A DNA stretch of 64,000 nt, taken from NCBI GenBank assembly GCA_038521625.1, contig JBCBKP010000007.1:42997-106996 (forward strand). The letters run 5' to 3'. Positions 31,597 through 40,268 of this stretch are shown in pieces. Source of the DNA: JBCBKP01 sp038521625. GTDB taxonomy: Bacteria; Planctomycetota; Phycisphaerae; Phycisphaerales; UBA1924. A program made the position numbers and the translations under genes. Each line of letters opens with the position of its first letter. Positions within the stretch are counted from its first letter, which is position 1. Under the pieces are notes generated by a model. That model searched no databases. It saw only the letters and a program-made list of their open reading frames with translations, and had not been told where the DNA came from.

Positions 31597-32771
31597 CCCT
31601 CGCTCGGCAGGACGACCAGCGGGTCGCGGTCGGTCATTGCCTGGCGCACGTCGAGGCCGGGGACCAGCTCCGCCAGCCGGTCGCGCAGGATCGGCAGGTA
31701 GCCGCGCTCGGTGTTGGTGTGCCCGGCGAGCAGCACGGCAACGCCGCGGTCGAGCGAGGCGAGCACGGCGTGGTGCTTCATCTCGCCGGTGATGAACAGC
31801 TCGCACTCCTCCCGCGCCGCGAGCTCGGCGACCGACTCGCCGGCGCCGGGGACGATGCCGACGCGCTCGATCGGGCGCGACTCCGCCCAGCCGTCGGGGT
31901 AGGCGAGCTTGATGCGCGAGCGCCCGAGGTGATCGCGCAGCGTGCGCCCGATCTCGGCCAGGGGCTTGGGCTGGTCGAGCACGAGCCGGCGGCCGGTGCC
32001 GGTGCGTCGCCTGGGCTGCGGCTGGAGCTCGTAGACGTCGAGCGCGGGCTCCTCGTAGGGGTGGAACTGGCGGAGCGTCTCGATCGCGAGCGGCAGGGCC
32101 GAGAGGCTGCAGACCATCTCGAGGCGCCGCTCGACGACCTTCTCGAGCCGCCCGGCCTGTCCGACGGTGGGGCTGGTGCCCTGACCGCCGAGGAAGGTGC
32201 CCTCGCCCTCGGCCGAGAACGAGCAGACCTCGTAGCCGCCGATGCGACCGGCGCCGGCGGTGGCCAGCGCGGCCCGGACACGCTCGACCTCGGCGGCGGG
32301 GACGAAGGTGACAAGCTTGCACTGCTGCGAGCCTCGCTTGACCTGCTGCGGGTCGAGGGCTCGGACGTCGCCCTTGATCCGCCGGTTCGGTCCGTCGGGA
32401 TGGTCGACGCCGGCGATGCCCTCGCAGAGCCAGTCGGTGATGCCGCCCTCGGCGGCGTCGAGCGCGGAGTGCGGCGAGTAGATCGCGATGCCGTGGCGGA
32501 CGGCGCGCAGGACGGTCCGCCCGGCGCGGGTGTTGGTCGTGACGCGGTCGATCGGCTCCCAGATGGGCGGGTGGTAGGCGATCAGCGCCGAGGCGCCGGC
32601 GTCGATCGCCTCGCCCATGACCGGCTCGGTGAGGTCGATGGTCAGGAACACCGGGCCCTCGATCGGGCTGGTCGGGTCGCCGACCTCGAGCCCGACGCGG
32701 TCCCAGGATTCGGCGCCCTCGAGCGGCGCGATGGTCTCCATGGCGGCGATGAGGTCGGCGATCGTGGGCAT
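31593..32771 (-). CDS. Nif3-like dinuclear metal protein with inserted PII-like domain
   Basis: 392 residues. The two halves of the Nif3/YbgI fold (about 1-130 and 270-385) contain WDRVGLEVGDP, LIAYHPPIWEPIDR, YSPHSALDAAEGGITDWL and the C-terminal metal-binding ELFITGEMKHHAVLASLDRG. Between them is the trimeric PII-like insert (KLVTFVPAAEVERVRAALAT, AGRIGGYEVCSFSAEGEG) found in longer members. They form hexameric toroids with paired metal ions and are often annotated as GTP cyclohydrolase I type 2, without a settled function. The start ATG 32771 sits 5 nt behind TACACT. The gene is coupled to the CYTH gene. Confidence 0.9.
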   Translation of the reverse strand: MPTIADLIAAMETIAPLEGAESWDRVGLEVGDPTSPIEGPVFLTIDLTEPVMGEAIDAGASALIAYHPPIWEPIDRVTTNTRAGRTVLRAVRHGIAIYSPHSALDAAEGGITDWLCEGIAGVDHPDGPNRRIKGDVRALDPQQVKRGSQQCKLVTFVPAAEVERVRAALATAGAGRIGGYEVCSFSAEGEGTFLGGQGTSPTVGQAGRLEKVVERRLEMVCSLSALPLAIETLRQFHPYEEPALDVYELQPQPRRRTGTGRRLVLDQPKPLAEIGRTLRDHLGRSRIKLAYPDGWAESRPIERVGIVPGAGESVAELAAREECELFITGEMKHHAVLASLDRGVAVLLAGHTNTERGYLPILRDRLAELVPGLDVRQAMTDRDPLVVLPSEG

Positions 32772-32776
32772 ATCGG

Positions 32777-32782
32777 AGTGTA
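32777..32782 (-). promoter_or_regulatory. Leaderless -10 element TACACT for the Nif3-CYTH pair
   Basis: On the minus strand TACACT is followed by CCGAT and the ATG at 32771. No ribosome binding site is present. Confidence 0.5.
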
Positions 32783-32865
32783 GGGATCAGGGATCTGGCA
32801 TCAGTGATCCGAGAGGGGCAATGGGCGGTGGGAGGAGGGAACGAGCCCCGAGCGCGAGCGAGGCA

Positions 32866-33510
32866 TTAGAGCGTGAGCACGATCGTCGCGGCGGCCGCGA
32901 CCGACCACGACGGCCACGCGATCCATGACCGGCGGAGCGAAACGGCGAGAAGAGTCAGGGCGGCCGTCGCGGCTGCGACGAGATACACGCCGTCCGGTAC
33001 GGCACCGGGCAGCCAGCGACTCGAGTGCAGGATCGATGTCCCGCCGATCGTGATGAGCGGGTGCCAGAGCAGCGGCGCGACCGTCCACGGGCTCGCGCGA
33101 TGTCGCGCTCGGTGCATCGCGAAGATCATCGGCAGCCCGAAGAGTGCCGTGAGCTCGAGCAGCGTGAGCGCCGTCGGAACCGGGGCGATCCGTACGTTCC
33201 GATGGATCAATGGAGCGATCGAGAGGAGCACGCCGCCGAAGATCAGCCCGACGCTGACCCAGAACCTGAGCTTGATGGCGTCGAGCGGCGTCGTGATCAG
33301 CAGCCAGACCATCAGCGTGAGCGCGGAGAGCGAGACGCCGATCATCGCGCGTGCGAGCACCAACTCGCCCCGATCGACCGCGACGCCGGCCAGGGCGTTG
33401 CACGCAGGCGGAATCACCACCACCGCCGCCCAGACGGCGAACCGGCGCTTCGGCGTCAGCCAGCGCGGCGAGGGCGCGGCATCAGCTAGGCTCTCGTCAT
33501 GAGCGGCCAC
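32866..33510 (-). CDS. Multi-pass membrane protein, unknown function
   Basis: 214 residues, six to seven predicted membrane helices (RRFAVWAAVVVIPPACNALAG; MIGVSLSALTLMVWLLITT; FWVSVGLIFGGVLLSIAPLI; ALTLLELTALFGLPMIFAM; APLLWHPLITIGGTSIL; VYLVAAATAALTLLAVSL). I recognise no family. The only plausible start is GTG 33510, which lies inside the 5' end of ispE. The two divergent coding regions overlap by 12 nt, so its promoter must sit within ispE. It stands alone, with about 95 nt to the Nif3-like gene. Confidence 0.55.
   Translation of the reverse strand: MAAHDESLADAAPSPRWLTPKRRFAVWAAVVVIPPACNALAGVAVDRGELVLARAMIGVSLSALTLMVWLLITTPLDAIKLRFWVSVGLIFGGVLLSIAPLIHRNVRIAPVPTALTLLELTALFGLPMIFAMHRARHRASPWTVAPLLWHPLITIGGTSILHSSRWLPGAVPDGVYLVAAATAALTLLAVSLRRSWIAWPSWSVAAAATIVLTL
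33487..33492 (+). promoter_or_regulatory. Leaderless -10 element TAGGCT for ispE
   Basis: TAGGCT lies 6 nt before the ispE ATG at 33499, and inside the beginning of the divergent membrane-protein gene. Confidence 0.5.
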
Positions 33511-34377
33511 GAGGCCAACCTACCGACGCTCGTCCGCAGGGCGCACGCGAAGATCAACCTCGCGCTGGCGGTCGACCGTCCCGACCCGTCGGGGATGCAC
33601 CCGATCGCGAGCTGGATGACCTGCGTCGATCTCGCCGACGAGATCCGCGTCCGGCGCCGGCCCGAGGGCGAGAACGCCTCGCTCAAGATCCTGGGCGAGT
33701 CGGTCACCGTCGATTGGCCGGCCTGGGAGGACCTGACGTTCAAGGCCGTCCGGGCGCTCGAGAACGAGCTGGAGCGGCCGATGACCGTCGGGATCGAGGT
33801 CGTCAAGCGGATCCCGGCGGGCGGGGGGCTGGGCGGCGGCTCGTCCGACGCGGCGACGGTGCTCCGCACCGTCAGCGAGATCATGGGGCTCGACCTGCCC
33901 GTCGAGCGGCTGCGCGAGATCTCGACCCGGATCGGCAGCGACGTCGCGTTCTTCCTCGACGACGGCGTCGGCGATGACGAGCCGCCTCGCCCGGGGCTCG
34001 TGACCGGGCTCGGCGACCGGATCGAGCGGCTGGAGCGTCTCGACGAGGCCGTCACGCTCGTTTGTCCTCCGTACGGTTGTCCGACCGGTGAGGTGTACGG
34101 CGAGTTCGACCGGGCGAGTCCCGGCGCGTTTCCCGGCGAGGCGGTCTCAGAGCTCGCAAGTTCGGGCAGGCCAGAGGCATCGAGCTTGTTCAACGACCTG
34201 GCGGCGCCGGCGTGCCGGGTCCGTCCGGAGCTGCTCGACCTGCTGCGCGAAGTCTCTGCGGCCGCGGGGGTTGCGGCCCATCTGAGCGGCAGCGGCAGCA
34301 CAGTGTTCGTCCTCGGGGATCACGGCGACGCTCTTTCCGAGATTGGTGCGCGGGTCATCGTGGCCCGGACCGTATAA
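33499..34377 (+). CDS. ispE: 4-diphosphocytidyl-2-C-methyl-D-erythritol kinase
   Basis: 292 residues. It is a GHMP kinase: the N-terminal AHAKINLALAV is the IspE substrate motif, the ATP loop reads IPAGGGLGGGSSDAA (about 110-124), IGSDVAFFLDDG follows, and the C-terminal glycine motif is AAHLSGSGSTVFVLG. It phosphorylates CDP-methylerythritol in the MEP isoprenoid pathway. The next genes (ROK kinase, LpxL) are not part of this pathway. The last codons overlap TATAAA (34373-34378), which may serve as a -10 for the following ROK gene. Confidence 0.93.
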   Translation: MSGHEANLPTLVRRAHAKINLALAVDRPDPSGMHPIASWMTCVDLADEIRVRRRPEGENASLKILGESVTVDWPAWEDLTFKAVRALENELERPMTVGIEVVKRIPAGGGLGGGSSDAATVLRTVSEIMGLDLPVERLREISTRIGSDVAFFLDDGVGDDEPPRPGLVTGLGDRIERLERLDEAVTLVCPPYGCPTGEVYGEFDRASPGAFPGEAVSELASSGRPEASSLFNDLAAPACRVRPELLDLLREVSAAAGVAAHLSGSGSTVFVLGDHGDALSEIGARVIVARTV

Positions 34378-34483
34378 AGTCGGGCTTGGGAGTGGATGAC
34401 GGGCGAGCGGGCGGACCCGGGGCGGTCCGCCGGGCCCAAGTTCAGACAGATGAACGCGTTGCGCGTGCGGCGGTCTGGAGGCG

Positions 34484-35503
34484 GTGGTGTCGGATTCGGC
34501 GACGGACGTTGAGGTTGCGGCCACCGGGCAGGCCCCGAGCGGTTGCATGATCGGGATCGACCTCGGCGGCACCAACATGCAGTTCGGCGTTGTGACCCCG
34601 GACGGTCGGGTGCTGAGCCGGGCGAAGCGGAAGACGCTGGCGGACGAGGGCGAAGAGGCGATCCTGATGCGGCTCCTGAGCGGCGTCGAGGAGGCCTGCA
34701 AGGCGGCCGGGACGCCGATGGCCGAGATCCGGGCCGTGGGGATCGGGGCACCCGGCGCCGTCGATCCGCACCGCGGTCTGGTGCTGGAGGCGCCGAACCT
34801 TCGCTGGCGGGACATGCCGCTGGGCATGCGGCTCGAGGACCGTCTCGGGCGACCGGTGGCCGTCGACAACGACGTCAACGTGGCCATCTGGGGCGAGCTC
34901 CAGCACGGCGCGGGCCGCGGGGCGCGCGAGATGCTGGGCGTGTGGGTCGGGACGGGCGTCGGCGGCGGGCTGGTGCTCGACGGCAAGCTGCACCTCGGCC
35001 ACTTCTTCACGGCGGGCGAGATCGGGCACATGACGGTCGCGCCGGGCAACCCGCCGGGCCTGCGGACGCTCGAGAACCTGTGCAGCCGGACGGCGATCGT
35101 GAACCGGCTCACCCACATGATCGAGGCGAACGCCGACTCGATCGTCCCCGAGCTGGTCGAGGGGAAGCTGAACAAGATCAAGAGCCGGACGCTCGCGGAG
35201 GCGTACAACCGCCAGGACCCGACTGTGCGGCTGCTGGTCGACGACGCGGCGCGTCGGATCGGCGTGGTCGCGGGATCGCTGGCGACCCTGCTCAGCCTTG
35301 AGCGGGTGGTGATGGGCGGCGGTCTGACCGAGGCGATCGGCGAGCCGTTCGTCGCGGCGGTCAGGGAGTCGGTGCACGAGGTGGTGTTCCCGTCAGCACT
35401 CCGTTCGGTGATCGTCGTGGGGAGCGAGCTGGAGGACAACGCCGGGGTGATCGGCGCGGCCCTGCTCGCGCGAGATCGCCTCGGGAGCGTGCAGCCGGCT
35501 TGA
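34484..35503 (+). CDS. ROK family sugar kinase (glucokinase-like) without the zinc-cysteine motif
   Basis: 339 residues. The ATP phosphate loop is IGIDLGGTNMQFGVV. Catalytic and sugar contacts are in VGIGAPGAVDP, PVAVDNDVNVAIWGE (Asn-Asp pair with the base Asp) and GVWVGTGVGGGLVLDG, followed by GEIGHMTVAPGNPPGLRTLE. In most ROK proteins the region after GH contains CxCGxxGCxE, a zinc site. Here it is GNPPGLRTLENLCSRTA with one Cys only, so zinc binding is lost. Glucose is the likely substrate, by resemblance. GGAGG (34477-34481) suggests the second GTG, 34487, as the true start. Confidence 0.85.
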   Translation: MVSDSATDVEVAATGQAPSGCMIGIDLGGTNMQFGVVTPDGRVLSRAKRKTLADEGEEAILMRLLSGVEEACKAAGTPMAEIRAVGIGAPGAVDPHRGLVLEAPNLRWRDMPLGMRLEDRLGRPVAVDNDVNVAIWGELQHGAGRGAREMLGVWVGTGVGGGLVLDGKLHLGHFFTAGEIGHMTVAPGNPPGLRTLENLCSRTAIVNRLTHMIEANADSIVPELVEGKLNKIKSRTLAEAYNRQDPTVRLLVDDAARRIGVVAGSLATLLSLERVVMGGGLTEAIGEPFVAAVRESVHEVVFPSALRSVIVVGSELEDNAGVIGAALLARDRLGSVQPA

Positions 35504-35530
35504 CCGGCGGTACGTACCGGGAGAGACTCC

Positions 35531-35594
35531 CCCTCCCCGGGCGGACGCCGCGGCGTCACGGACGGCCCGGGAGATAGCTCGGGGGAGGGCCTCG
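35531..35594. repeat. Nested inverted repeat after the ROK kinase gene
   Basis: In the 210-nt gap before the coiled-coil gene, a 14-nt perfect palindrome (GACGCCGCGGCGTC, 35544-35557) lies inside flanking arms CTCCCCGGGC and GCCCGGGAG. The structure could terminate ROK transcription, but there is no T-run. Nothing else is recognisable in this gap. Confidence 0.35.
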
Positions 35595-35713
35595 GCGGGC
35601 GTCGGGTCGCCCGGGACGGGGTGCCGGCCGCGGGCCGGCTCCGAGAGCGAACGCAGACACTCGCACCGATGGCGGCCGCGTCGCGGCCGATCGAGAAGCG
35701 GAAGGGGCGTCAG

Positions 35714-37081
35714 ATGGCGACGCGTCGTGGCGGCAGCCTGCCGACCATCATCTCTCTGGTGGTTGTGATCATCCTCGCGATGGCCGGGTTCATCACTTCG
35801 GTGGTCTTCTTCAGTCAATCCGACCGGTACAAGAACGATCTCGAGGCCGTCCAGGCGCAGTACGACTCGATCATCAACCGGGGCGAGCTTGACGACGAGC
35901 GCGTGGTCGCGGCCCAGCGGGCCTCGGGCAACGAATCGGTCGTCAGCGCGCTGATCGCGCAGAACCGTCAGCTGAAGGAGTTGATCGCGGGCACGCCCGA
36001 CGCGGTGCATCAGGACGTGCTGGATCGCGCCGATCAGCGCGGGATCGGCGGCGGCTCGCTGATCGCGCAGATCGGCCGTCTCTCGACGCGTGTCGATTCG
36101 CTGCAGAACGACCTGGACCAGCAAGTCGCGCTGCGTGAGGCCGCGCAGGCCGACGCGACGAACGAGGCGAACCGGGTGCAGACGATCCGAACCGGGTTCG
36201 AGGAGGCGGTCTCGTCGGCCCAGTCGGAGATCAACTCCTACGGCGGTGGCGTGGACGACCTGCGTCGCCGTGTGGACGAGTTCGTGCAGACGGTGCTGAC
36301 CGAGCGCGACGAGGAGCGGGCGCTCTACGACCGCCTCATCGACGAGCGCGACCGCGAGCTGGCGGAGGCGAACCAGAACGCGCTGGTGCTGCGCGACCAG
36401 ATCGCCCGGCTCCGGGGTGAGGGGAACATCAGCGGTATCCGACCGCCGGACGAGTACGCGTTGATCGACGGGCGCGTGGTCGGGCGCGACACGAGCGACG
36501 GTCAGGTGCTGATCGACCTCGGCGCCGACGACAAGGTGCAGATCGGTCAGATCTTCAGCGTGTACAGCGAGGCGGCGGACCTGCGTCCCGACCCGCGGAC
36601 GGGCGAGTACGCGCCGGGCAAGGCGGCGATCGAGGTGATCCGCGTCGATCGCAACGGCGCGCGGGCTCGCGTCATCCGTTCCTCGCGCGGCAACCCGGTC
36701 GTGCGGGGCGACCTGATCGCCAGCCCGGTCTACGACCCGAACAAGGTCTACCGGTTCGTGGTCTACGGGAACTTCGACGTGAACGGCGACGGCGTGCGCT
36801 CGGAGCTCGAGCGCCTGGAACTCGCGACCCTGATCCGTCGGTGGGGCGGCGAGGTCCAGGACGACATCGCCGGCGACACGGACTTCCTGGTGCTCGGCGA
36901 GAAGCCGGTGCTCCCGCCGGCGCCCGGCCAGCTCGCGCCGCCGGAGGTGGTGGAGCACTATGTGCTTCTCGATCGCAAGGTGGCCGAATACGACCGCCTA
37001 CTCCGCGAGGCCCGCGCGAGCTCGCTGCCGGTGCTCAACGAGAACCGGCTGCGGACGCTGATCGGCGCGTTCCCCGAGTAA
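35714..37081 (+). CDS. Membrane-anchored coiled-coil protein with C-terminal BRCT-like domain
   Basis: 455 residues from ATG 35714 (GGAAGGGG 8 nt upstream). One membrane helix lies at about 10-32 (IISLVVVIILAMAGFITSVVFF). A long coiled coil follows (about 38-240, with KNDLEAVQAQYDSIINRGEL and RDEERALYDRLIDERDREL). A beta domain comes next at about 245-340 (ALIDGRVVGRDTSDGQVLID, DDKVQIGQIFSVYSE). The end, RFVVYGNFDVNGDGVRSELE, then LATLIRRWGGEVQDDI and TDFLVLGEKP, has the hydrophobic-GG-DFLVLG pattern of a BRCT-like fold. I know no characterised homologue. It may be an envelope or chromosome-associated scaffold; the BRCT reading is inference. Confidence 0.65.
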   Translation: MATRRGGSLPTIISLVVVIILAMAGFITSVVFFSQSDRYKNDLEAVQAQYDSIINRGELDDERVVAAQRASGNESVVSALIAQNRQLKELIAGTPDAVHQDVLDRADQRGIGGGSLIAQIGRLSTRVDSLQNDLDQQVALREAAQADATNEANRVQTIRTGFEEAVSSAQSEINSYGGGVDDLRRRVDEFVQTVLTERDEERALYDRLIDERDRELAEANQNALVLRDQIARLRGEGNISGIRPPDEYALIDGRVVGRDTSDGQVLIDLGADDKVQIGQIFSVYSEAADLRPDPRTGEYAPGKAAIEVIRVDRNGARARVIRSSRGNPVVRGDLIASPVYDPNKVYRFVVYGNFDVNGDGVRSELERLELATLIRRWGGEVQDDIAGDTDFLVLGEKPVLPPAPGQLAPPEVVEHYVLLDRKVAEYDRLLREARASSLPVLNENRLRTLIGAFPE

Positions 37082-37091
37082 CCTCGTCGGG

Positions 37092-38213
37092 TTGGCCTCG
37101 AGACCGAAATCGAAGAGCGGGCCCGGCGCCGCGCTCGCCTACGCAGGCGTGCGCGCCGCGATGGTGCCGCCGCTGGTGGCGGGGCTCGGGGTCTCGCGCG
37201 AGATCGCGCGGGGTCTCGGGCGGCGTTTCGGCTCGATGCCATTCAACCGGCGACGGGTCGACCGCGCGGCCGAGCGCGTGTCGCAGGCGTTCCCCGATCT
37301 CGACGCCGGCTCGTGCCGCGAGCTCGTGCTGCGCGGATATGAGCACCTGGCGATGCTGGCGGTCGAGATCGGCGCCGTGCCGCGGATGATCCGCCACGGT
37401 TCCTGGCCCCGGCACGTCGAGCTGGGGCAGATGCGCGAGGCCCTTGCTGGCGATCTCGAGGGCCGTGCGGTCGTGTTCATCACCGGTCATTGCGGGAACT
37501 GGGAGATCGTGGGCTCGTCGGTCGCGACGCTCGGACTGCCGATGCACGCGGTCTATCGCCCGCTGGATCTCAAACCCCTCGACGACTGGGTGCGGACGAC
37601 GCGCGGCGCCGCGGGGATCCGACTGATCGACAAGTTCAGCGCGGCGGACGTTCTGCCCGGATTGCTGGAGCGCGGCGGGCGGGTCGCGTTCGTGGCCGAC
37701 CAGAACGCGGGCGATCGCGGGCTGTTCGTGCCGTTCTTCGGCCGGCTGGCGTCGACGTACAAGACGGTGGCCCTGCTGGCGTTGCAGCGGCGTGCCTGGG
37801 TCGTGGTCTCGTGGGCGCGTCGCCTGGGCTGGGATTCTGGCGGGGGCGGGCCGGCCCGCGGAGCCTCGCGGACGGTCGGGGGCGACGGGCTGCGGTACCA
37901 GGTCGACGTGGTCGATACGTTCGGGCCGGAGGACTACGAGGCGCAGGAGGACCCGGTCTTCTACATCACCGCGCGGTACCGACGCGGGATCGAGGCGATG
38001 GTCCGGCAGGCCCCCGAGCAATACCTGTGGATGCACCGCATCTGGAAGAGCCGGCCCGTGCACGAGCGGAAGGACAAGCCGTTCCCGGACCGGCTGCGTC
38101 GGCGGGTGTCGGCGCTGCCCTGGATGGACGATGCCGCCGTCTCGGCGCTGGTCGATCGATCCGACAGGGACCGGGCGTGGCTGGCGGCGAACGGGGTCGA
38201 GCGGCTGCCCTAG
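37092..38213 (+). CDS. LpxL/HtrB-type lipid A acyltransferase
   Basis: 373 residues from TTG 37092. The acyltransferase signature is VVFITGHCGNWEIVGSSV (HxxxxE), followed by MHAVYRPLDLKPLDDWVRTT, VAFVADQNAGDRGLFVPFFG and, near the end, YLWMHRIWKSRP, all in the order of the LpxL/LpxM family. It is a membrane-associated enzyme that adds secondary acyl chains to a lipid A precursor, so the organism is predicted to make lipopolysaccharide. The length is slightly above the usual about 310 because of a C-terminal extension (LPWMDDAAVSALVDRSDRDR). Confidence 0.85.
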   Translation: MASRPKSKSGPGAALAYAGVRAAMVPPLVAGLGVSREIARGLGRRFGSMPFNRRRVDRAAERVSQAFPDLDAGSCRELVLRGYEHLAMLAVEIGAVPRMIRHGSWPRHVELGQMREALAGDLEGRAVVFITGHCGNWEIVGSSVATLGLPMHAVYRPLDLKPLDDWVRTTRGAAGIRLIDKFSAADVLPGLLERGGRVAFVADQNAGDRGLFVPFFGRLASTYKTVALLALQRRAWVVVSWARRLGWDSGGGGPARGASRTVGGDGLRYQVDVVDTFGPEDYEAQEDPVFYITARYRRGIEAMVRQAPEQYLWMHRIWKSRPVHERKDKPFPDRLRRRVSALPWMDDAAVSALVDRSDRDRAWLAANGVERLP

Positions 38214-38235
38214 GGCTGCGGGCCGGGCCTGTGGA

Positions 38236-38241
38236 TATGCT
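38236..38241 (+). promoter_or_regulatory. -10-like TATGCT before the response regulator
   Basis: TATGCT lies 67 nt before ATG 38309. A GTG 6 nt downstream opens a four-codon frame only, so a leadered transcript with GGAG (38300-38303) is expected. Confidence 0.3.
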
Positions 38242-38308
38242 GGCGCCGTGGGAGAGTGATCCGCTGGGGGCGGACGCCGCTGCGGGCGTCCCGAGTCTTG
38301 GAGCAGGC

Positions 38309-38707
38309 ATGTCGAGCGGTGAAGAGGGCGGTCGTCTCGAGGGTTGTCGGATCCTGATCGTCGACGACGACCGGGACGTGCTGGAGTCGTTCGAGGTCGC
38401 GCTCTCGGCGGAGGGCGCCGAGACTCTCGCGGCGACGGACGGCACGACGGCGGTCTCGATGGTTAAGGAGGAGCGTCCGGACCTGGTCGTGCTCGACATG
38501 ATGCTGCCCGGGCGCTCCGGGTTCTTCGCGCTCGAGGACATCAAGGGCGAGGACACCAGCCCGGTAGTGATCATGGTGACCGCGAACGAGGGGCGCCGGC
38601 ACCAGCAGTACGCCGAGCAGATGGGCGTGGACGCGTATCTCTTGAAGCCGGTGCCGCTGGGCCAGCTGATCTCGACGGTCGAGGATCTGCTGCGGGACCG
38701 GGGCTGA
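38309..38707 (+). CDS. Single-domain response regulator
   Basis: 132 residues. It is a CheY-like receiver only: ILIVDDDRDVLESFEVAL with the acidic pocket, the phosphoacceptor Asp in LVVLDMMLPGRSG, the switch Thr in VIMVTANEG and the Lys in YLLKPVPLGQL. There is no DNA-binding or output domain, so it must act by protein-protein contact. No histidine kinase lies nearby. GGAG precedes the start with 5-nt spacing. The next gene starts 14 nt after its stop and may be its partner. Confidence 0.85.
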   Translation: MSSGEEGGRLEGCRILIVDDDRDVLESFEVALSAEGAETLAATDGTTAVSMVKEERPDLVVLDMMLPGRSGFFALEDIKGEDTSPVVIMVTANEGRRHQQYAEQMGVDAYLLKPVPLGQLISTVEDLLRDRG

Positions 38708-38721
38708 GGGGCGGTCGTCCT

Positions 38722-39048
38722 TTGGGTAAGCGTCGCTCGCTCGTGCTGATCCGGCTGAACGACCCCGAGGATCACGCCTCGGGCCAGGCGTCGCTCGGGA
38801 CCGCCAAGGAGTTCGCGGGCGCGCTGGCGCCGTTCAACACGGCCGAGGACGGATCGCCCCCCGACGGCGTGACGGTGCGGATGTACGGGCCGGGGATGAC
38901 GGTCGAGTACGCGACGTCGAGCCGCGAGATCATGCAGGCGATGGTCAGCTGCTACGACGAGGAGACGGCGTTCCCCGTGCTGTGGCGGATGTGCCGCCAG
39001 AACGGCTGGAAGCTGCAGGACATCGAGACCGGTCAGATCTTCGGGTAG
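38722..39048 (+). CDS. Small conserved-looking cytoplasmic protein, unknown function
   Basis: 108 residues from TTG 38722. It begins MGKRRSLVLIRLNDPEDHA and has an alpha/beta pattern (VTVRMYGPGMTVEYATSSRE, IMQAMVSCYDEETAFPVLWR, MCRQNGWKLQDIETGQIFG). It has no membrane segment. It directly follows the response regulator, so the two are probably co-expressed. I do not recognise a domain. Confidence 0.55.
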   Translation: MGKRRSLVLIRLNDPEDHASGQASLGTAKEFAGALAPFNTAEDGSPPDGVTVRMYGPGMTVEYATSSREIMQAMVSCYDEETAFPVLWRMCRQNGWKLQDIETGQIFG

Positions 39049-39161
39049 TCGGTATCCGCGGAGTTTCTGCGCCTTTGTGTGAGTAGGCGGCACGGGTGCC
39101 GCTTCTGTTGCACCTTCGCCGGGTGGGTAGCGCTGGGCGGGGCAATGCAGGGAGGTCCGCG

Positions 39162-40253
39162 ATGTGTCAATCGTGTGCGCTGTCGGTCCCGCTGGGGGCG
39201 GGGGGGTTCGAGACGCGGCTGGTCCGGATGATCAACGAGGCCGGGCTCTCGCTGATGATCGCGATCGGGCACAAGACCGGCCTGTTCGACGCGATGGACG
39301 GCGCCGGGCCCGTGACCGGCGACGCCCTCGCCGAGCGGGCCGGCCTGAACGAGCGGTACGTCCGCGAGTGGCTGGGCGCGATGGCCACCGGCGGGGTCGT
39401 GACGCACGACGGCGCCCGGGGCACCTACGAGCTGCCGACCGAGCACGCGGGCCTGCTCACGCGACGCGCGGCGCCCTCGAACATGGCGCCGATGATGCAG
39501 TGGGTCGCGGTGCTCGCGAGCGCCCAGGACGAGATCGCCGAGTGCTTCCGGCGCGGCGGCGGCGTGCCGTACGCGCACTACGCCGGGTTCCACCGCGTGA
39601 TGGCCGAGGAGAGCGACCAGACCGTGGTCTCGAACCTCTTCGAGCACATCCTGCCGCTGGCGCCCGGGATGCAGGAGCGTCTCGCGGCGGGGATCCGGGT
39701 CGCCGACCTCGGCTGCGGGCGGGCGCACGCGCTGATGGCCATGGCCGAGCGGTTCCCCAAGAGCGCGTTCGTCGGCGTCGACCTCTGCGAGGAGACGATC
39801 GCCTGGGCCTCGAACGAGGCACGCCGGCGGGGCCTGACAAACGTCCGGCTTTACTGCCACGACGCGACCCGGATCATCGAGGACGGGCTGGTCGCCGCGG
39901 GCGCGTTCGACCTGGTGACGACCTTCGATTCGGTGCACGACCAGGCGAGGCCGGACGTGTACCTGACGCAGATCCGCCGTCTGCTCGCCCCGGGCGGGCG
40001 GTACCTGATGCAGGACATCGGGCTGCAGTCCGCGGTGGCGGACAACATGGAACACCCGCTCGCGCCGTTCATCTACACGATCAGCTGCATGCACTGCATG
40101 TCCGTCTCGCTGCAGCAGGGCGGCGCCGGGCTCGGCGCGGCATGGGGGCGCGAGAAGGCGGCGGAGATGCTCGCCGAGGCGGGCTTCGGCGAGCCCGAGC
40201 TGCACGACCTCGAGCACGACCCGATGAACTTCTTCGCGGTCGCGGCCGTCTGA
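39162..40253 (+). CDS. SAM-dependent methyltransferase with N-terminal winged helix (Rv2258c-like)
   Basis: 363 residues from ATG 39162 with GGAGG 6 nt upstream. A helix-turn-helix-like N-terminus (GHKTGLFDAMDG ... ALAERAGLNERYVREWLGAM, ATGGVVTHD) resembles the dimerisation domain of O-methyltransferases. The Rossmann part has motif I VADLGCGRAHALMAMAERFP, the acidic loop FVGVDLCEETIAWA, and motif post-I VRLYCHDATRI, then FDLVTTFDSVHD. It is a class I enzyme for a small molecule. The substrate is unknown. The ending NFFAVAAV is typical of this group. Confidence 0.82.
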   Translation: MCQSCALSVPLGAGGFETRLVRMINEAGLSLMIAIGHKTGLFDAMDGAGPVTGDALAERAGLNERYVREWLGAMATGGVVTHDGARGTYELPTEHAGLLTRRAAPSNMAPMMQWVAVLASAQDEIAECFRRGGGVPYAHYAGFHRVMAEESDQTVVSNLFEHILPLAPGMQERLAAGIRVADLGCGRAHALMAMAERFPKSAFVGVDLCEETIAWASNEARRRGLTNVRLYCHDATRIIEDGLVAAGAFDLVTTFDSVHDQARPDVYLTQIRRLLAPGGRYLMQDIGLQSAVADNMEHPLAPFIYTISCMHCMSVSLQQGGAGLGAAWGREKAAEMLAEAGFGEPELHDLEHDPMNFFAVAAV

Positions 40254-40268
40254 TCGGGCGCGGGCGAT

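Noticed and set aside
34373..34378. TATAAA at the end of ispE as a certain promoter of the ROK gene
   Set aside because: It overlaps the ispE stop codon and no -35 lies at a usual distance. It is mentioned only in the gene entries.
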